Shown here piece by piece: positions 35,116 through 46,700 of a DNA stretch of 64,000 nt. Numbering within the stretch: position 1 is the first letter of the stretch; the number at the start of each line of letters is the position of its first letter. Origin of the DNA: Gordionus sp. m RMFG-2023 (taxonomy: Eukaryota > Nematomorpha > Gordioida > Chordodea > Parachordodidae); assembly GCF_954871325.1 (NCBI RefSeq), contig NC_088775.1, positions 19,073,561-19,137,560 of the forward strand, written 5' to 3'. Both the position numbers and the translations under genes were made by a program. Under the pieces are notes generated by a model. It had not been told where the DNA came from. It searched no databases and was given only the letters and a program-made list of their open reading frames with translations.

Positions 35116-38100
35116 GTAAATTCAATATATGTCTAAAATATATATTTATTTAATAGAATTGTTTATCCTTATTGCTAACAAATAGTGAAAATTTTCCTCA
35201 ATATAATTTTGAAGAAAAAAAAACAGGTTAATAATTAAAAAATTAATATATTAATTAAAATTAATATATTAATTTTTTAAAGATATTGAATATGCAATTG
35301 AATCTTTTGTTGAAAAGGCTAAAGAAATTGAAAGTTTTTTTATAGCAAAACGTTTTTTACATTCAACATCAAATCAAGATGATCAATTGTTAGAAGTTTA
35401 ATTTTTTATTGAAATCAAATATATTTATTCATAAAATTTATTTATTATAATAATTTTTATAGTTATTTAATTACTTTACAATTTTGCAATTTGTTATCAA
35501 ATTTATTTTTACTTTAAATGATTTTAAAATGTGAGTTAGAATTTTGTTATATTTGAAGATTTTTCTAATATATTCACACAATTGAAAAACTTTTTAATAT
35601 GACTATAAATGTGTCATAGGATATAAGAGGATTCTTTACTGATGGAAACTTTGATAATTTTTATTATTGAAAATTATATTAGCTATTATAGTATATTTTA
35701 ATTTATATAAGAATATCAAACTAAATAAAATTTGATTTTTTAGAATCCCAATTTAGATTATATGCCCCCCTTTACAGTAAGCTTTATCTACATCAAGATA
35801 CATTTTTAAGACTGTATCTGTTTAGATATCTTTTTAAAACAATGATCTAGATATATTTGGAAAGTATGATTTAACAACTCTGTTAACACTGGTATATTTA
35901 TGTACCATGACATTTGTATTTTTTAAAACCTCAACCTTCTAAAATGCCTAAAAACTTGATTATTTCTGATTTCAATCATGTATGTCTAATTTGGATGGAT
36001 TAAAAAAAAAATTTTAAGCCTGCCCTATGCCTGGGTATTTTTAAAAAAGATTTTTTTTAGGCCCATCCCAGGTATATTTAAAAAAATTAAAATTCGGCTC
36101 TTCCCATCTACCCCTAGGGCTGGGCCTGTAGGTTTCTGAATTATACTTTAAAGAGTATTTGTATCTCTTAACAAGAAATTTAAACCTTATAGTTGACCAA
36201 AAAACTACTATATCTCTTGCCAACATGTTCGAATATACTTTGTAATTAAAATATAGAAAATTACACCAATTTATTTTTACCATATGATGTGAATATGGTG
36301 GGACATCATGGATTTTTACAAATCTAACATAATATAAAAGAATGTTCATAACAAATATAATTATTTTAGATTTATTACAGTTTTTTTAACCCTGATATGG
36401 TAATATATAGCACATCAAAACATTTTATTTGAAATTTTTTTATAATTTGTCGTTGATATTGATCAAGTTTATTTATCCCTACTAATTTTTATCCAAATCT
36501 ATTAAAAATATTCCACATTTTACATTAACCTTGTAATGATTTGGGAAGGACATCTATATTATATATGAATTCATTGCACTTATAGCCATCATATTATAAA
36601 ATACAGCAAATGATTATGTTTAAGTCATTCTCTTGACACTACAACAAGCTATAATTTGATCCATAATATTGATTACTTTTGTTGAGTTAAAGAAGAGAAT
36701 AACTTCTGGTTTGTTTGTAGAATTATCAATCCTTGGTTTGGCATGCATTGTGCAAAAAATATTTGCAATTCTTCCTTTGGAAATGAAACTTGCATCACTT
36801 TGATTTCTAAATAATGTTGAAATGTCTTCCTTCATTTCCTTCAAAGTGGTAAACTCCTTTGGTAATTCTGTCTTATTTCCTTTGAGATCATATTATATGA
36901 GGGCCATCTCACTAGTGCTAAACTGGTCTAAAAAAAAATGATCACAAGCTATATTTATTCTAGTCTTAAATTTAAAAAATGAGAATAATTGTAATTGTTA
37001 TCTTTGCTCCAAATTTCACACCAATCTTTATTTATTTTATTATTATAACAATTATTTTATATTTGCAAATTTTTCCATGGTTTAGGTAAAATATACTGCC
37101 AAAAGAGAAATCTTCCATAAAAATATTAATGAAATAATTGAAAAATAGTAAAATAAATTATGACAAATGACATGGCAAAATATTAATGATAAAAATTTGA
37201 TATTTTATACTAAATAGAGAATAAAAATTCTTACAGAATCTAAAAAATTGAGTATAAATAAGCGGTAAATGTTACTTAGGCTTAAAATATGAAAAAGATA
37301 ACCGATACAGAGTTTATTCACTAAAAAACAAGTATTTATAATTATAAAATTTTACCGCAAGGTTGGTTTTATTTTGCTGGTAAAAAAATGGTACTTTTTA
37401 ATATTGACACTGTTCCCGTTTGAAATTCGTGAATTTTTTAGACGTTATATTAATGGTCTGCAAGGCCCTTTGGTCTTAGGTGAGCCTAATTTTGAAAATT
37501 TTTTATTTCGGGCTATGACAAAACATTTTTTAAAATATTTAGGGCTAATAATAATTACGCCTGATGCAGATCTCTAATTGATATTTATAGTTAAAGGCAT
37601 AGAATATCATTAATATAAAGAAACATTTTTACAATTATAACAAAATGCAAAATGGGTAGATTTTGCTGGTAAACTAAGAGTTAGTAATTTTTCTTATTAA
37701 TTTTTCATAATACTTTTACCTTTAATAAAAAAATACATAAGGAAATAAACGATCTTAAACGAGAATTGAATAAAAAAGACGAGCTCATCAAAAAACATCA
37801 AGAAAAATTGGACAATTGGAAGAATATATTGTCAGACATTCAGATTACAAATCATCAATCTTCTTCAAACTTGAACAGTCAATCTTCCGGAAGCTCTAAA
37901 ATTATCTCTTCTAATCGAGATTATTCGGCAACGGCTGGCTCCTCAAACTACTTTAATTCTACTCTAAGTGGTTTGTTATCCAAAGGTATAACTCCCACTA
38001 CGATTCACCACCCAAGTGCGGGGCCTGATATCTCCCAAACACAAAACACCACGCTAAACACGAACAATTATAATTTTGGTAGCCCCGCTGCTCCACTAAT

Positions 38101-38326
38101 AAGGGGACCCCGATATCTTAGTTTTGGCCAACAACCTCTAAATTTTTTAAATTTTACGGACCCATTAAACAGTGATCCTAATTTAATAAACGTTGCAGCG
38201 ACGTCTCCATTTCCGAGTAATATATCGATCAACCCTTCCTCATCAATAGCACCTCAATCGCAAAATAATATTCAATTGAACGGTCCTTTAGCTTATCTCG
38301 AAAAGACCGCTTCCAATATAGTTTGA
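35032..38326 (+). CDS. MED28: Mediator complex subunit 28 (four exons)
   Basis: MED28 is a head-module-associated subunit of Mediator, the nuclear bridge between activators and RNA polymerase II. Exons are 35032-35115, 35157-35226, 35283-35395 and 37742-38326; all junctions are GT-AG and keep frame, giving 283 residues. Matches to animal MED28: FENSFNNCLSLL (about 24-35), DIEYAIESFVEKAKEIESFF (52-71) against the family's conserved helix ending in CFFLQKR (here SFFIAKR), a coiled coil DLKRELNKKDELIKKHQEKL followed by DNWKNILSDI, and the C-terminal signature PLAYLEKTASNIV (271-283). Between coil and signature lies a Ser/Asn-rich insert of about 150 residues, making it much longer than vertebrate MED28 (178). 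Introns 1 and 2 are 41 and 56 bp; intron 3 is 2.3 kb and holds transposon debris. PIGX starts 55 bp after the stop. Confidence 0.85.
35157..35226 (+). CDS. MED28: MED28, exon 2
   Basis: Acceptor TTTAATAG, donor ACAG|GTTAAT, phase 1 out. Encodes NCLSLLLTNSENFPQYNFEE and KKT. The preceding intron is only 41 bp. Confidence 0.7.
35283..35395 (+). CDS. MED28: MED28, exon 3
   Basis: Acceptor TTTTTTAAAG, donor GAA|GTTTAA. Encodes the conserved helix (DIEYAIESF...SFFIAKRFL) and ends in frame before the coiled coil of exon 4. Confidence 0.8.
36005..36140. mobile_element. GC-cluster hAT end, truncated, in MED28 intron 3
   Basis: Clusters GCCTGCCC, GGCCCATCCC and GGGCTGGGCC are separated by A/T runs and end in CCTGTAGGTTTCTG, the complement of CAGAAACCTACAGG, close to the CAGAGACCTGCAGG terminus of the element at 24324-25713. 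I find no partner end, so only one end survives. Confidence 0.5.
36600..36890 (-). pseudogene. piggyBac transposase fragment in MED28 intron 3
   Basis: The minus-strand frame reads GNKTELPKEF, KEDISTLFRNQSDASFISKG, then KPEVILFFNSTKVINIMDQI and IACCSVKRMT. piggyBac transposases have the block KPExIxxYNxTKGGVDxxDQxxxxYSxxRxTRRW, with an essential Asp in GVDxxDQ. Here GGVD is replaced by INI while MDQ remains, and the frame stops after KRMT, so it is a relic. No TTAA-flanked ends were identified. Confidence 0.65.
37451..37576. mobile_element. 126-bp GC-cluster hAT MITE in MED28 intron 3
   Basis: Ends TAATGGTCTGCA and, inward from the right, TAGAGATCTGCA, match the terminus TAGAGGTCTGCA of the hAT at 49403-50886. 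It has internal clusters AAGGCCC, GGTGAGCC and AGGGC between A/T runs. The flanks CGTTATAT and ATTGATAT share only 5/8, so the target duplication is weak. Confidence 0.4.
37742..38326 (+). CDS. MED28: MED28, exon 4
   Basis: Acceptor TACATAAG. It begins EINDLKRELNKKDELI, in frame with LLE of exon 3 as in the family pattern EDVSELRNELQRKDALVQKH. It encodes the coiled coil, the Ser/Asn-rich insert and the PLAYLEKTASNIV end; stop TGA at 38324-38326. Confidence 0.85.
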   Translation, partial: EINDLKRELNKKDELIKKHQEKLDNWKNILSDIQITNHQSSSNLNSQSSGSSKIISSNRDYSATAGSSNYFNSTLSGLLSKGITPTTIHHPSAGPDISQTQNTTLNTNNYNFGSPAAPLIRGPRYLSFGQQPLNFLNFTDPLNSDPNLINVAATSPFPSNISINPSSSIAPQSQNNIQLNGPLAYLEKTASNIV

Positions 38327-38381
38327 ACGGTTCGATCTAAAGAGGGGGGGGGGATAATTTATCAATTTACACTATTGCATT

Positions 38382-39278
38382 ATGCTTAAATTTTATATAA
38401 TACACTATTTAACAACCTTGCATTATATCATACACAATTTTGCCGCTTCAAACAGTATCAATTCAAAAAATATGATTAATACGAACCATGGCTGCGCTAT
38501 AATTGTCGATAGATATCCCTTTGTTAATGGGAAAGGATTTCATAGAAATCTCGACCTATTTATCACATTTCGATCAAAAAAATGTTACCCTATTTTTAAC
38601 GATCATAATGATTACCATCCTTTTAACCTAACCTATACTAAAAGCCTTCGGAATATTTATTTAATTATCGATATTTTGCTACGCGAAGATTTGTACGTGC
38701 TTAAATCTGAATTAGAATTATTGTCCCATTATAATGATGACGATTACATTTTTATATCTCATATAATGACAGTTCCCGATGTAAACGAGTTAGACATCGA
38801 AAACATGTCACCACCATTTTCACACGATGATATCAGCCATTTTAAATACTTCCGCTTATCTCTCACGTTAACATTACGAATTTTGTTAAATAGTGAGAGG
38901 AGTTGGTACATTATTCGCAAAGAAGATATTCTTATAAAAATACCGGTGCATTTTAAATATCACCCAGCTCATGTTAAGAGTGGATATCTTAACCTTTCGT
39001 TAGGTCTTAACTTCGGTAAAGAGTTAACCTCCTATTCTCCTTTGGCCATTGTTCGTGACCTTATGTTTATTCAAGAAAACAAGATATGTTGCAATGTTAT
39101 ACCACTGCGGAATTCTCATTATTTATTAATCTTGAAAACCTCAAACCTAGGTTTATTATCGAACATATCATCTTTACCAATCGGCGATATTTCGCATTTG
39201 GAATTTGTTAACGCCGTTAGCAATGTTTTAATATTATTTGCGTTTATATTGATTATGTATGTTAACTTTAAAAGTTGA
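38382..39278 (+). CDS. PIGX: PIG-X, GPI mannosyltransferase I stabilising subunit
   Basis: PIG-X (yeast Pbn1) is an ER membrane protein that binds and stabilises PIG-M, which adds the first mannose to GPI precursors. The 298-residue frame has an N-terminal hydrophobic stretch (about 4-22, signal-like), a luminal part beginning GCAIIVDRYPFVNGKGFHRN and carrying the PIG-X landmark IKIPVHFKYHPAH (185-197; vertebrate form LPVHCRYHRPH), then a single membrane helix near 276-294 (SNVLILFAFILIMYV) and a short basic tail. This is the expected topology and about the usual length. There is no intron. It follows the MED28 stop by 55 bp in the same direction, the gap holding a 10-base G run, so it may share the MED28 transcript or promoter region. 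Residue 31 is an alternative Met but would lose the signal segment. Confidence 0.8.
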   Translation: MLKFYIIHYLTTLHYIIHNFAASNSINSKNMINTNHGCAIIVDRYPFVNGKGFHRNLDLFITFRSKKCYPIFNDHNDYHPFNLTYTKSLRNIYLIIDILLREDLYVLKSELELLSHYNDDDYIFISHIMTVPDVNELDIENMSPPFSHDDISHFKYFRLSLTLTLRILLNSERSWYIIRKEDILIKIPVHFKYHPAHVKSGYLNLSLGLNFGKELTSYSPLAIVRDLMFIQENKICCNVIPLRNSHYLLILKTSNLGLLSNISSLPIGDISHLEFVNAVSNVLILFAFILIMYVNFKS

Positions 39279-40617
39279 TTATGGGGTTTTTGTAAAAGTA
39301 AGATATAATATGCCCTTATTTAATTATAACGAAGTTAAATAAATAATGTTGGAGGATTAAGTTAAACCTTACTATATTTTAAAATAAGTAAATATATAAA
39401 TGAAATGAAATAATAAAAAAGCATTTCTTTGAATCAACGGTGCATTCCATAGTTATTTCATAGCAAACGAGCTGTGTGTTATAGGAATTGGTTTAGAAAA
39501 AAATTGGAGTATACTATTTCGCGCATTTCAGTGTTTACATTCAGTATCCAGGATTTTTCGGGGTAGGAGCATAAATTTTAGGTACTGCCCGATTTTTGAA
39601 GGCCTTTTGGGTGGATTACATTGATCGAAATTCGATAAAGTTGTCAATCATAAAATGCTAATTTAAGATAAATTTATTTTTATGTCTTAAAAAAATTAGC
39701 TGCACATTTCCTCTATATTCTGTCAAATTTAGAAAAAATTAAATGACTGAAACCTAAAAGCATATATATTATAAAAATATATTACCGATGTTGGATTTAC
39801 TCGGTTGAAATGCATAAAATCCAGCGATAATTTTGGTTAAAATCTAAGCCTCATTACGGAATTTTATCATAATAACTTTGCCAATAGACTGAATAATAAT
39901 ATAACTAAAAAGAACAAACTATTTTACCGCTTGATATAGAATCAGTAACTATGAATATAGGGTTACAACAAATTTAATAGATAAAAAGTAGATATTGAAT
40001 GGAAAGATCTACTTGTAAAGAGCGTAAGTATCAGTTTCATGGGCCTGACCGGCCCAAGGCCCATATGGGTCTATAATTATATTTTGTAGCGGGCTTGGAT
40101 TTTTTATAATTTTTTTAGTTTGTGCCATCTTTCTATTTAAATTTAATTTATTTAAAACAGTTGCTAACTTAAAAAATTATTCCAATTTTATCTTATATTA
40201 ATAATAAATTAGAGTATTGTAAACAAAATGATGGTCAAGATACCATTTGATATTGTTCATTTTTATTAAATACAATAAATTAAATTTTTGGATATGGGTT
40301 TGGGAATTTTTCAATTTAAAATATGGGTCGGGTTTGATCGAAAAATTAAGAGCCATGAAGGTTTCATACCATGGTATCATTTTTTCTTTCAGTTAGCTAT
40401 TTAGTAAGGGAGGGGGGGGGTTCATCATTGGTTTTGCACGTCATTGCTTGTAAATCTACATATCTTTACAATTTTTCTTATAGGAAATTGTTTTAATGAT
40501 AAAACACTTGCTTGATTATTAATTGAATCATGTATATTAATTAAATTGCTAATCTTCATCCAGTTTTCCTGTTATTTACTTGCTTAATCAAGAATCAACA
40601 TTAGATTTTTTTATATT
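39279..40617. other. Spacer between convergent genes, with GC-cluster relic
   Basis: No gene seen. Near 40035-40095 a GC cluster (GGGCCTGACCGGCCCAAGGC, CATATGGGTC, GCGGGC) resembles the ends of the GC-cluster hAT elements, and GGGTCGGG lies near 40325, but no terminal inverted repeat could be matched. PIGX and the SORBS-type gene converge here, so both 3' ends and polyA sites should lie in this stretch. A 9-base G run is at 40411-40419. Confidence 0.4.
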
Positions 40618-40795
40618 TTATTTAAACGCATAATATTCAACATAATTGCCCGGGAAAGTTCCAAATAATTTATTTTTTGATTGATAGCCAACGTACCAGC
40701 CATCTTCGCATTTTTCTTTAACGAACACTATATCCCCTTCTGTTAATTCCAATTCGTCGTCATTTTGAGGGTTGTAAGAATATATGGCTCGGTAT
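40618..40795 (-). CDS. SORBS-type gene, last exon: third SH3 domain
   Basis: Minus strand: [20 protein letters not shown], then [20 protein letters not shown] and [15 protein letters not shown], stop TAA. This is the C-terminal SH3 domain, with ALYDY-like (AIYSYNP), the acidic RT loop (NDDELEL), GWYVG and PGNYV, almost exactly as at the C-terminus of vertebrate SORBS proteins. The acceptor is taken as CCAAAG|ATACC, which needs a phase-2 upstream exon; the exon at 43701-43845 leaves phase 1, so one small exon between 40.8 and 43.7 kb is unidentified. Confidence 0.85.
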
Positions 40796-43700
40796 CTTTG
40801 GAATTCATTTTATTTTTTATAAAATCAATGAAAAAAATATGAATTTGAAATCTTGTATTTTTTTAAATCTCTAATGTTAGATTTTTGACTAGTGAAAGGT
40901 CTCAAAAATTTGATTGTTCGAGAAAATAAATAATTTTAGTAAACACCCAATACATTAAAAAAAATATAATACCTAACCAGCCTTTATAAAAGTTCAATAT
41001 AACAAATGGAGAATTGTGTATTACAAAATTCTTTTCAGCAAAAAAGGCATTGCTCAGAACGATCAGCCAAATGATTACAACACATTCTTATGACTTTCAA
41101 AAATGATTTTTAATATGTTAAGATTGCGTTTTTATAACATTATTTCGACTTCTCAGATATTTCGGATCGATGTTCAGCACTAATATTATAGCCAACCCAC
41201 TTCAAAGGTGAAATCATGGATAAAACAAACTGGTTCTAAAATCTTATATAAATTTATAGGCCATTAGATAAATAGCGTAATTTAAGAGTTACATAAGCCA
41301 CATTTTTTTATTTGTTATTAATGAAAAAGTATTATTACCTTTCGTCCTTTGTATAGCAGCATTAAAATTTTTGATAAAATTATATTTGAATCAATTTTAA
41401 GAATATGTACCTCAATAAGCTATCATTTGAACCCTTGGGAGATAAAATACCATCGGAAATATTCAAATTTTGAATATTATTGCTAAGATCTAAAGCAAAC
41501 AATATTACAAAATTAAAGGAAAGATGGAAGTAAATAAAATTATCAATTTAAATAAAATGATCATAAATATAATAACAGATAGTCTACATTATATTTTTTT
41601 TGTGATTTTAATTAACTGACCAGCTGATAATCAAAAGAAGGAAAATATTAAAAATCAGAAAAAGGACAACATAGTCACAAGAAGTAAAACATTTAAGATA
41701 TAATAACAGATAGTCTATATTATATTTTTTTTATGATTTTAATTAACTGACCAGCTGATAATCAAAAGAAGGAAAATATTAAAAATCAGAAAAAGGACAA
41801 CATAATCACAAGAAGTAAAACATTTTAAGATATAATAACAGATAGTCTACATTATATTTTTTTTGTGATTTTAATTAACTGACCAGCTGATAATCAAAAG
41901 AAGGAAAATATTAAAAATCAGAAAAAGGACAACATAGTCACAAGAAGTAAAACATTTTAAGATAAGCACACTGAATGACCCTCTATTATGGGTGAATATG
42001 AATCAATTGCATTTAAATTTCAGGAGGCAATGCCCTCTTACTCAACAAGTCGATCAAATGACAGGAGGGGTCAATAAATATATTAAATTAGCTAACATGT
42101 TTTTAAAGCATGTTTATCAATCTAATTAGGTTAAAATTAATTTAAAAATACATTTGTATCATCAAGGCTATACCTGAAACAAATTATTCGTTATTCGATT
42201 CGTATTTTACGAATAAAAATAACAAAATTATTCGAATCGAATATGAATAAGATAAATATATTCATCGAATAATTTTTTATCCATTTCCGATGGAATTATT
42301 CGTATAATTTGATTTTTTTATGTTCTAAATTTATCAAAATCGAGTCGTTTAACACCACTATTTGTAATTGGAGTGATCCTTATCTTGGAAAACACAAATG
42401 CCATGATTTTATATTATCTCCACCTGAATAAAAAAATTAAAGATATGTTTGAAAAAGAAAAACGTTCCAAATACATGGACTCACTACTGATAATTGGATT
42501 TTCAATATAGGAGGAGCATCGTGCTAGCAGTGACGAAATATTTTATGTGATATCATGAATTTAAGAACTATAAGCGACGGTATATTTGATAGGCAAAATA
42601 TGCGGAAAGCAATAACTTTCATAAGAAACTGTTGAGGTATTCAACATGATACTACGTATGCCATTGTTATTATCTTAAATACTTTATTTTTTTTTATTGG
42701 TTATTATACTTTTAATAGTTAATTTGTCTAGATTGATTTTGTGACTTTATACGCCTAAAGTATGCTTTGTATTAATTTGTTTTTCAAATATATATTAGAT
42801 AAGCGATGATATTAAAATAACAATTTTTTTTTGTTCTATTTAAAATAAAAGATTATTTGATTTATTTTTCCTTGATTTGATTAGGTTTGTTAAAAAGTCC
42901 GATCAGAGGCGATTTTTGAAAATGACCCGATTAAGGTTTTAACCAAAATAATATTATATAAACCTGGAGATTTTGCTTATAGATGATAGAAAGGTTTGGA
43001 ACTCTATTTTCCAAATCTCGAGGCTTACATAATAATATTTTGGCTACAATCTTAATCAGGTCCTTTTTATAAATCGAATCAGGCTTTTTAACAACCTTAG
43101 ATTTGATTGTAGTAAATTTATATGGAATAAGAAGAGATACCAACACAAACAATCAGATTTTCTAGTTGCTGGAATGGGCTTTGCCCATATGTAAAATTAA
43201 AGGAAGTATCTAATATTTTACTAACAATTCCTAGTTCTACTTCTTCGAAAAAAAATTGGTCACTTGGAGTAATATTCTTCGAAGAAAAGAAATCATTTGA
43301 AGATCTCTAAATTAGAATATCATAACTTTAGATTGATTAAAAATATTAAAGAAAATGATAAAATAAATATGAATCAGAAGACGACTGCTAAGGAGAGCGA
43401 AACATTAATTTGTAGAATCCGGATCAAGGCGTCAGTTTTACGGGAATTTATCAAGGTTTCACAAATTTTGAAATTTCCATTTTTCGACATATCAGAAAAA
43501 ATAATGTTAAAAAAATTATAGGGACGGGGAAGGGAGGGCGCAAGAATAAGATTTGTCTAAGAACTTCAGGACGGCCCTGAGTAGGGTTATGACTAAATTA
43601 CCAGGCTTAGAAAAATACAATTTTTTTATATTAAATGATATTCAATCTATCTCTAATACAATAATCTAGTAATATAAATTTCTCTAAAAAATATTCTTAC

Positions 43701-46700
43701 CTTCAACGTTGTTAGTGCTAAATTTTCTAGAAGATGGTTGCCTTAATTGGTCGATAAAAGATTTTGGTATCAGACCATAATTGTTTGCAACCTTGCCATT
43801 AAACCAATTGTCATCTAATTCGGAAATCAAGTGAATGACATCTCCCTATGATTTTACATATAAAATTAAAAAATATATAATAAAAATCCAATAACACATG
43901 CAATTTTCGTTTAAATGATCTCAAATATTACAAAGGTAACCCTTAGAAAGTAAAGAATATTATAAAAGAATGCAAAATTTATATTATGACTTATAGGAGT
44001 CATCAGTTGTGTATACAAATAGGGTATAGGGGTAGACCCCCCCCCCCCCTCATAATAGGAATTTTTTATTATTATCTAAATGTGATTATTCTTTACCAGG
44101 TTAATCCCAAAACTAGTTGGGGTCTTTAAAACGCTTCCTGTCCTTTCATATGGCTCGGCTTTGCGCCATATTAACGACAATTTTCATATCTATTAATTAT
44201 TGTCATAAGTTTCAGAGTTAATGCCTCCAGAAGTTTGGCTAATTTTTTAAATTTTTTGGTTGTTGGTGAAATTTTTTTTTGCCCCCTTATTTTACCATAT
44301 TTTTTACCCCTTTAAACTATCTCAACCAGATTAAAGAAATAAATCGTACTAATTACACAACTTTTTTTTTGATAGTTTCAGAATTAGTGTTTTAAGCTTG
44401 GCTCACTTCAGCTCTTAGAATGTGACATCATAGCTTTCATTTTAATTATAACTCGTTTCTTTTTTGTGAAACCAGATATTTAGTTTTATATATTCAGTTC
44501 TGGTTGATCTATCATGTCAATTTTTTTTTATTTTGTTAATAATTTTTCATTATACTCTTTACTAGACGGAAATAAATTAATAACATACAATTAAAGCTAA
44601 GGCCGTGTCCTAGTTCAGCTTATTTCTAAACAGAAGCTCAATTTAGATTTTCGTTAGTTTCTTGGTGACTCTTTACCTAAATATCCATTTATTGCACACA
44701 CTTAAAACAAACCAAAATAGGATGTCCTAGTATAAAATCTGTTTAATCTGAGACTAAATAAAAATAATGAAGCAGGGCACGGTTTAAACAATATATAAAA
44801 TCTCAGAATAAATGCTTTCAGTCATTTTTTAAGCGTAAGGTTGGCCAATATTTTATTGTTACTAATTATTTTCTTTGCACTAGCCTCTAAACTTATTAAA
44901 GCACGAAAAATTGGCGTAGATTTAGAATTAGTGTTTCCAATTGTTCAGCCAAATTTTACCGGAGATGATTATAAAGATATTAAATATTTAAAAAAGGAAA
45001 ATAAGTAATGAAAATCAAAAAAAATACACAAATTTTTTTACAAAGGGAACCCACATAGGCGGAATAAATGAGGTTTGGAAGTAAAGCCCTACCCCCCTTT
45101 ATCCTACCCCCCCCCCCCCCCCCTCCCCAAACTTCTGTATAAATTTTGGTATGAAATTCTAAATACCCTCACTAACATTATCAATTTTCATACAAATAAT
45201 GCGAAACTTAATTTATTAATATTTTTGAATTAATTACCGCTTTTTAATTAGTTATGACAGATATTATATTTTTTGAAAATATTTATAACGAATTATTTGT
45301 ATAATAAAATAGGGACCTAGAAATTAAGAAATTGATTAATTAAATGATTATTATAAAATTTGAGTTTTATAAGGGGAACAAAAAATAATTTCTAAAACTT
45401 ATGTTTTTAGTTCGTTTGGTGTCATATTATTTTTTTAATAATCATAGAATTAAGCACACCTTTTTGAAGGATATTTCGCCAGTTTGCTTACCGTCAAAAT
45501 TGTATCGAGCAATAGCAACACCCTCTTCAGCGTTAGCATTTAATAAAGCGGCCTCCTCAATAGACACTAACACCTGATATTTAAGGAGTAAAATGTTAGA
45601 AATTTTAATTGTACCTTCACATAATTGGTTGGAAATATACCAATCATTCCTCCCTGTTCCCCCTCGTACCAATTAGGGTCAATTCGATGATGCAAATATA
45701 TTATATCATCCTTGTTAAAAGATATTTCCCTGTTGACAAAATTAAATAAATGGTACATCAAATATGACTAATTATACCTAACGTTTTTCGCGACGAATCT
45801 AAATAATGCTCGAGCTTTAGCACGGATCATCCGTTTGTGCCCCCTAACATATTTCCCCTCGAACAAAGATCGCGGGCTACCCCCGGCTCCTGAAACACTA
45901 TATCTGCGACAATTATTTAGATTAGAGCTAGTATATATGCCACCTCTGACCTCTGATGACATTCTGTGAGGGGATATCCCATTACAAACTTTTTTTTCTT
46001 CGTCGTTAGCATATACGAGGTTCATATAACGATTTACAGGGATGGGAGAATTAGATGATGGCCTTTAAGAAGAAAATTTGATTTTATATGAGGGAATTGT
46101 ATTTGACTTACACATATCCATGCCTTCTTTGTTCCTGTTTCTTGTATTCTTCCCTGGCTTTTCTTAATTTCTCCTTTTCGATCCATTCACCCTTGATAGC
46201 AATAAGAATATCATATCATAGATATCAATAGAATATTTACATGCTTTAATAAGATTGATATTTTTTTAATGACAGTATACAACAAAAATGCTATAAATTA
46301 TTTATACTTACTAATATCCGTTTCTTCAATGGCATAGCAATAAAAAGTAAATAAAATAATTTTAATATGGCAAGATAATATTAAAAATATCCTTGCGACA
46401 AATAACATAATTTAAAAATTAAATGAAAACCTTGTTTTTATAATTTTCTATTTTGAATTATGATTATAAATATTTCTAAAATTATCGAATTTTATTAGCG
46501 TGTTCAAATTTTTATAAAAACTTAAGGAATTAAATTCGTTATAAAGAATTTGCGAATAATTTGGGTAATCAATATTATTTCGCTTATAGTTATCTTTTTA
46601 CATGTTCACATTATATAAAAAAATATATAACCATTTTGTGCTTATGTAACCGTTCATCAAATGGTTCGGGGGTCACTGTAGACATAAAACTTGTAGCGGG

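Noticed and set aside
35032-35400. Relic of a transposon instead of MED28 5' exons
   Set aside because: Three short exons join in phase with GT-AG borders and match the conserved MED28 helix order leading into exon 4.
37374-37577. 67-residue ORF in MED28 intron 3 as a gene
   Set aside because: It overlaps a candidate GC-cluster MITE and lies wholly inside an intron; no domain.
40035-40380. Complete GC-cluster hAT element with GTTTCATGG ends
   Set aside because: The candidate end motifs lie in the same orientation rather than inverted, and no 8-bp duplication was found.
43297-43521. 74-residue plus-strand ORF in the SORBS intron, and the 42931-43152 minus-strand ORF
   Set aside because: No recognisable domain and no splice-compatible link to neighbouring exons. 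The nearby GGACGGCCCTGAG (43570) looks like one hAT end without a partner.
44602-44790. 190-bp MITE with GGCCGTGTCCTA / GGGCACGG ends
   Set aside because: Ends match only loosely and no clear target duplication could be placed.
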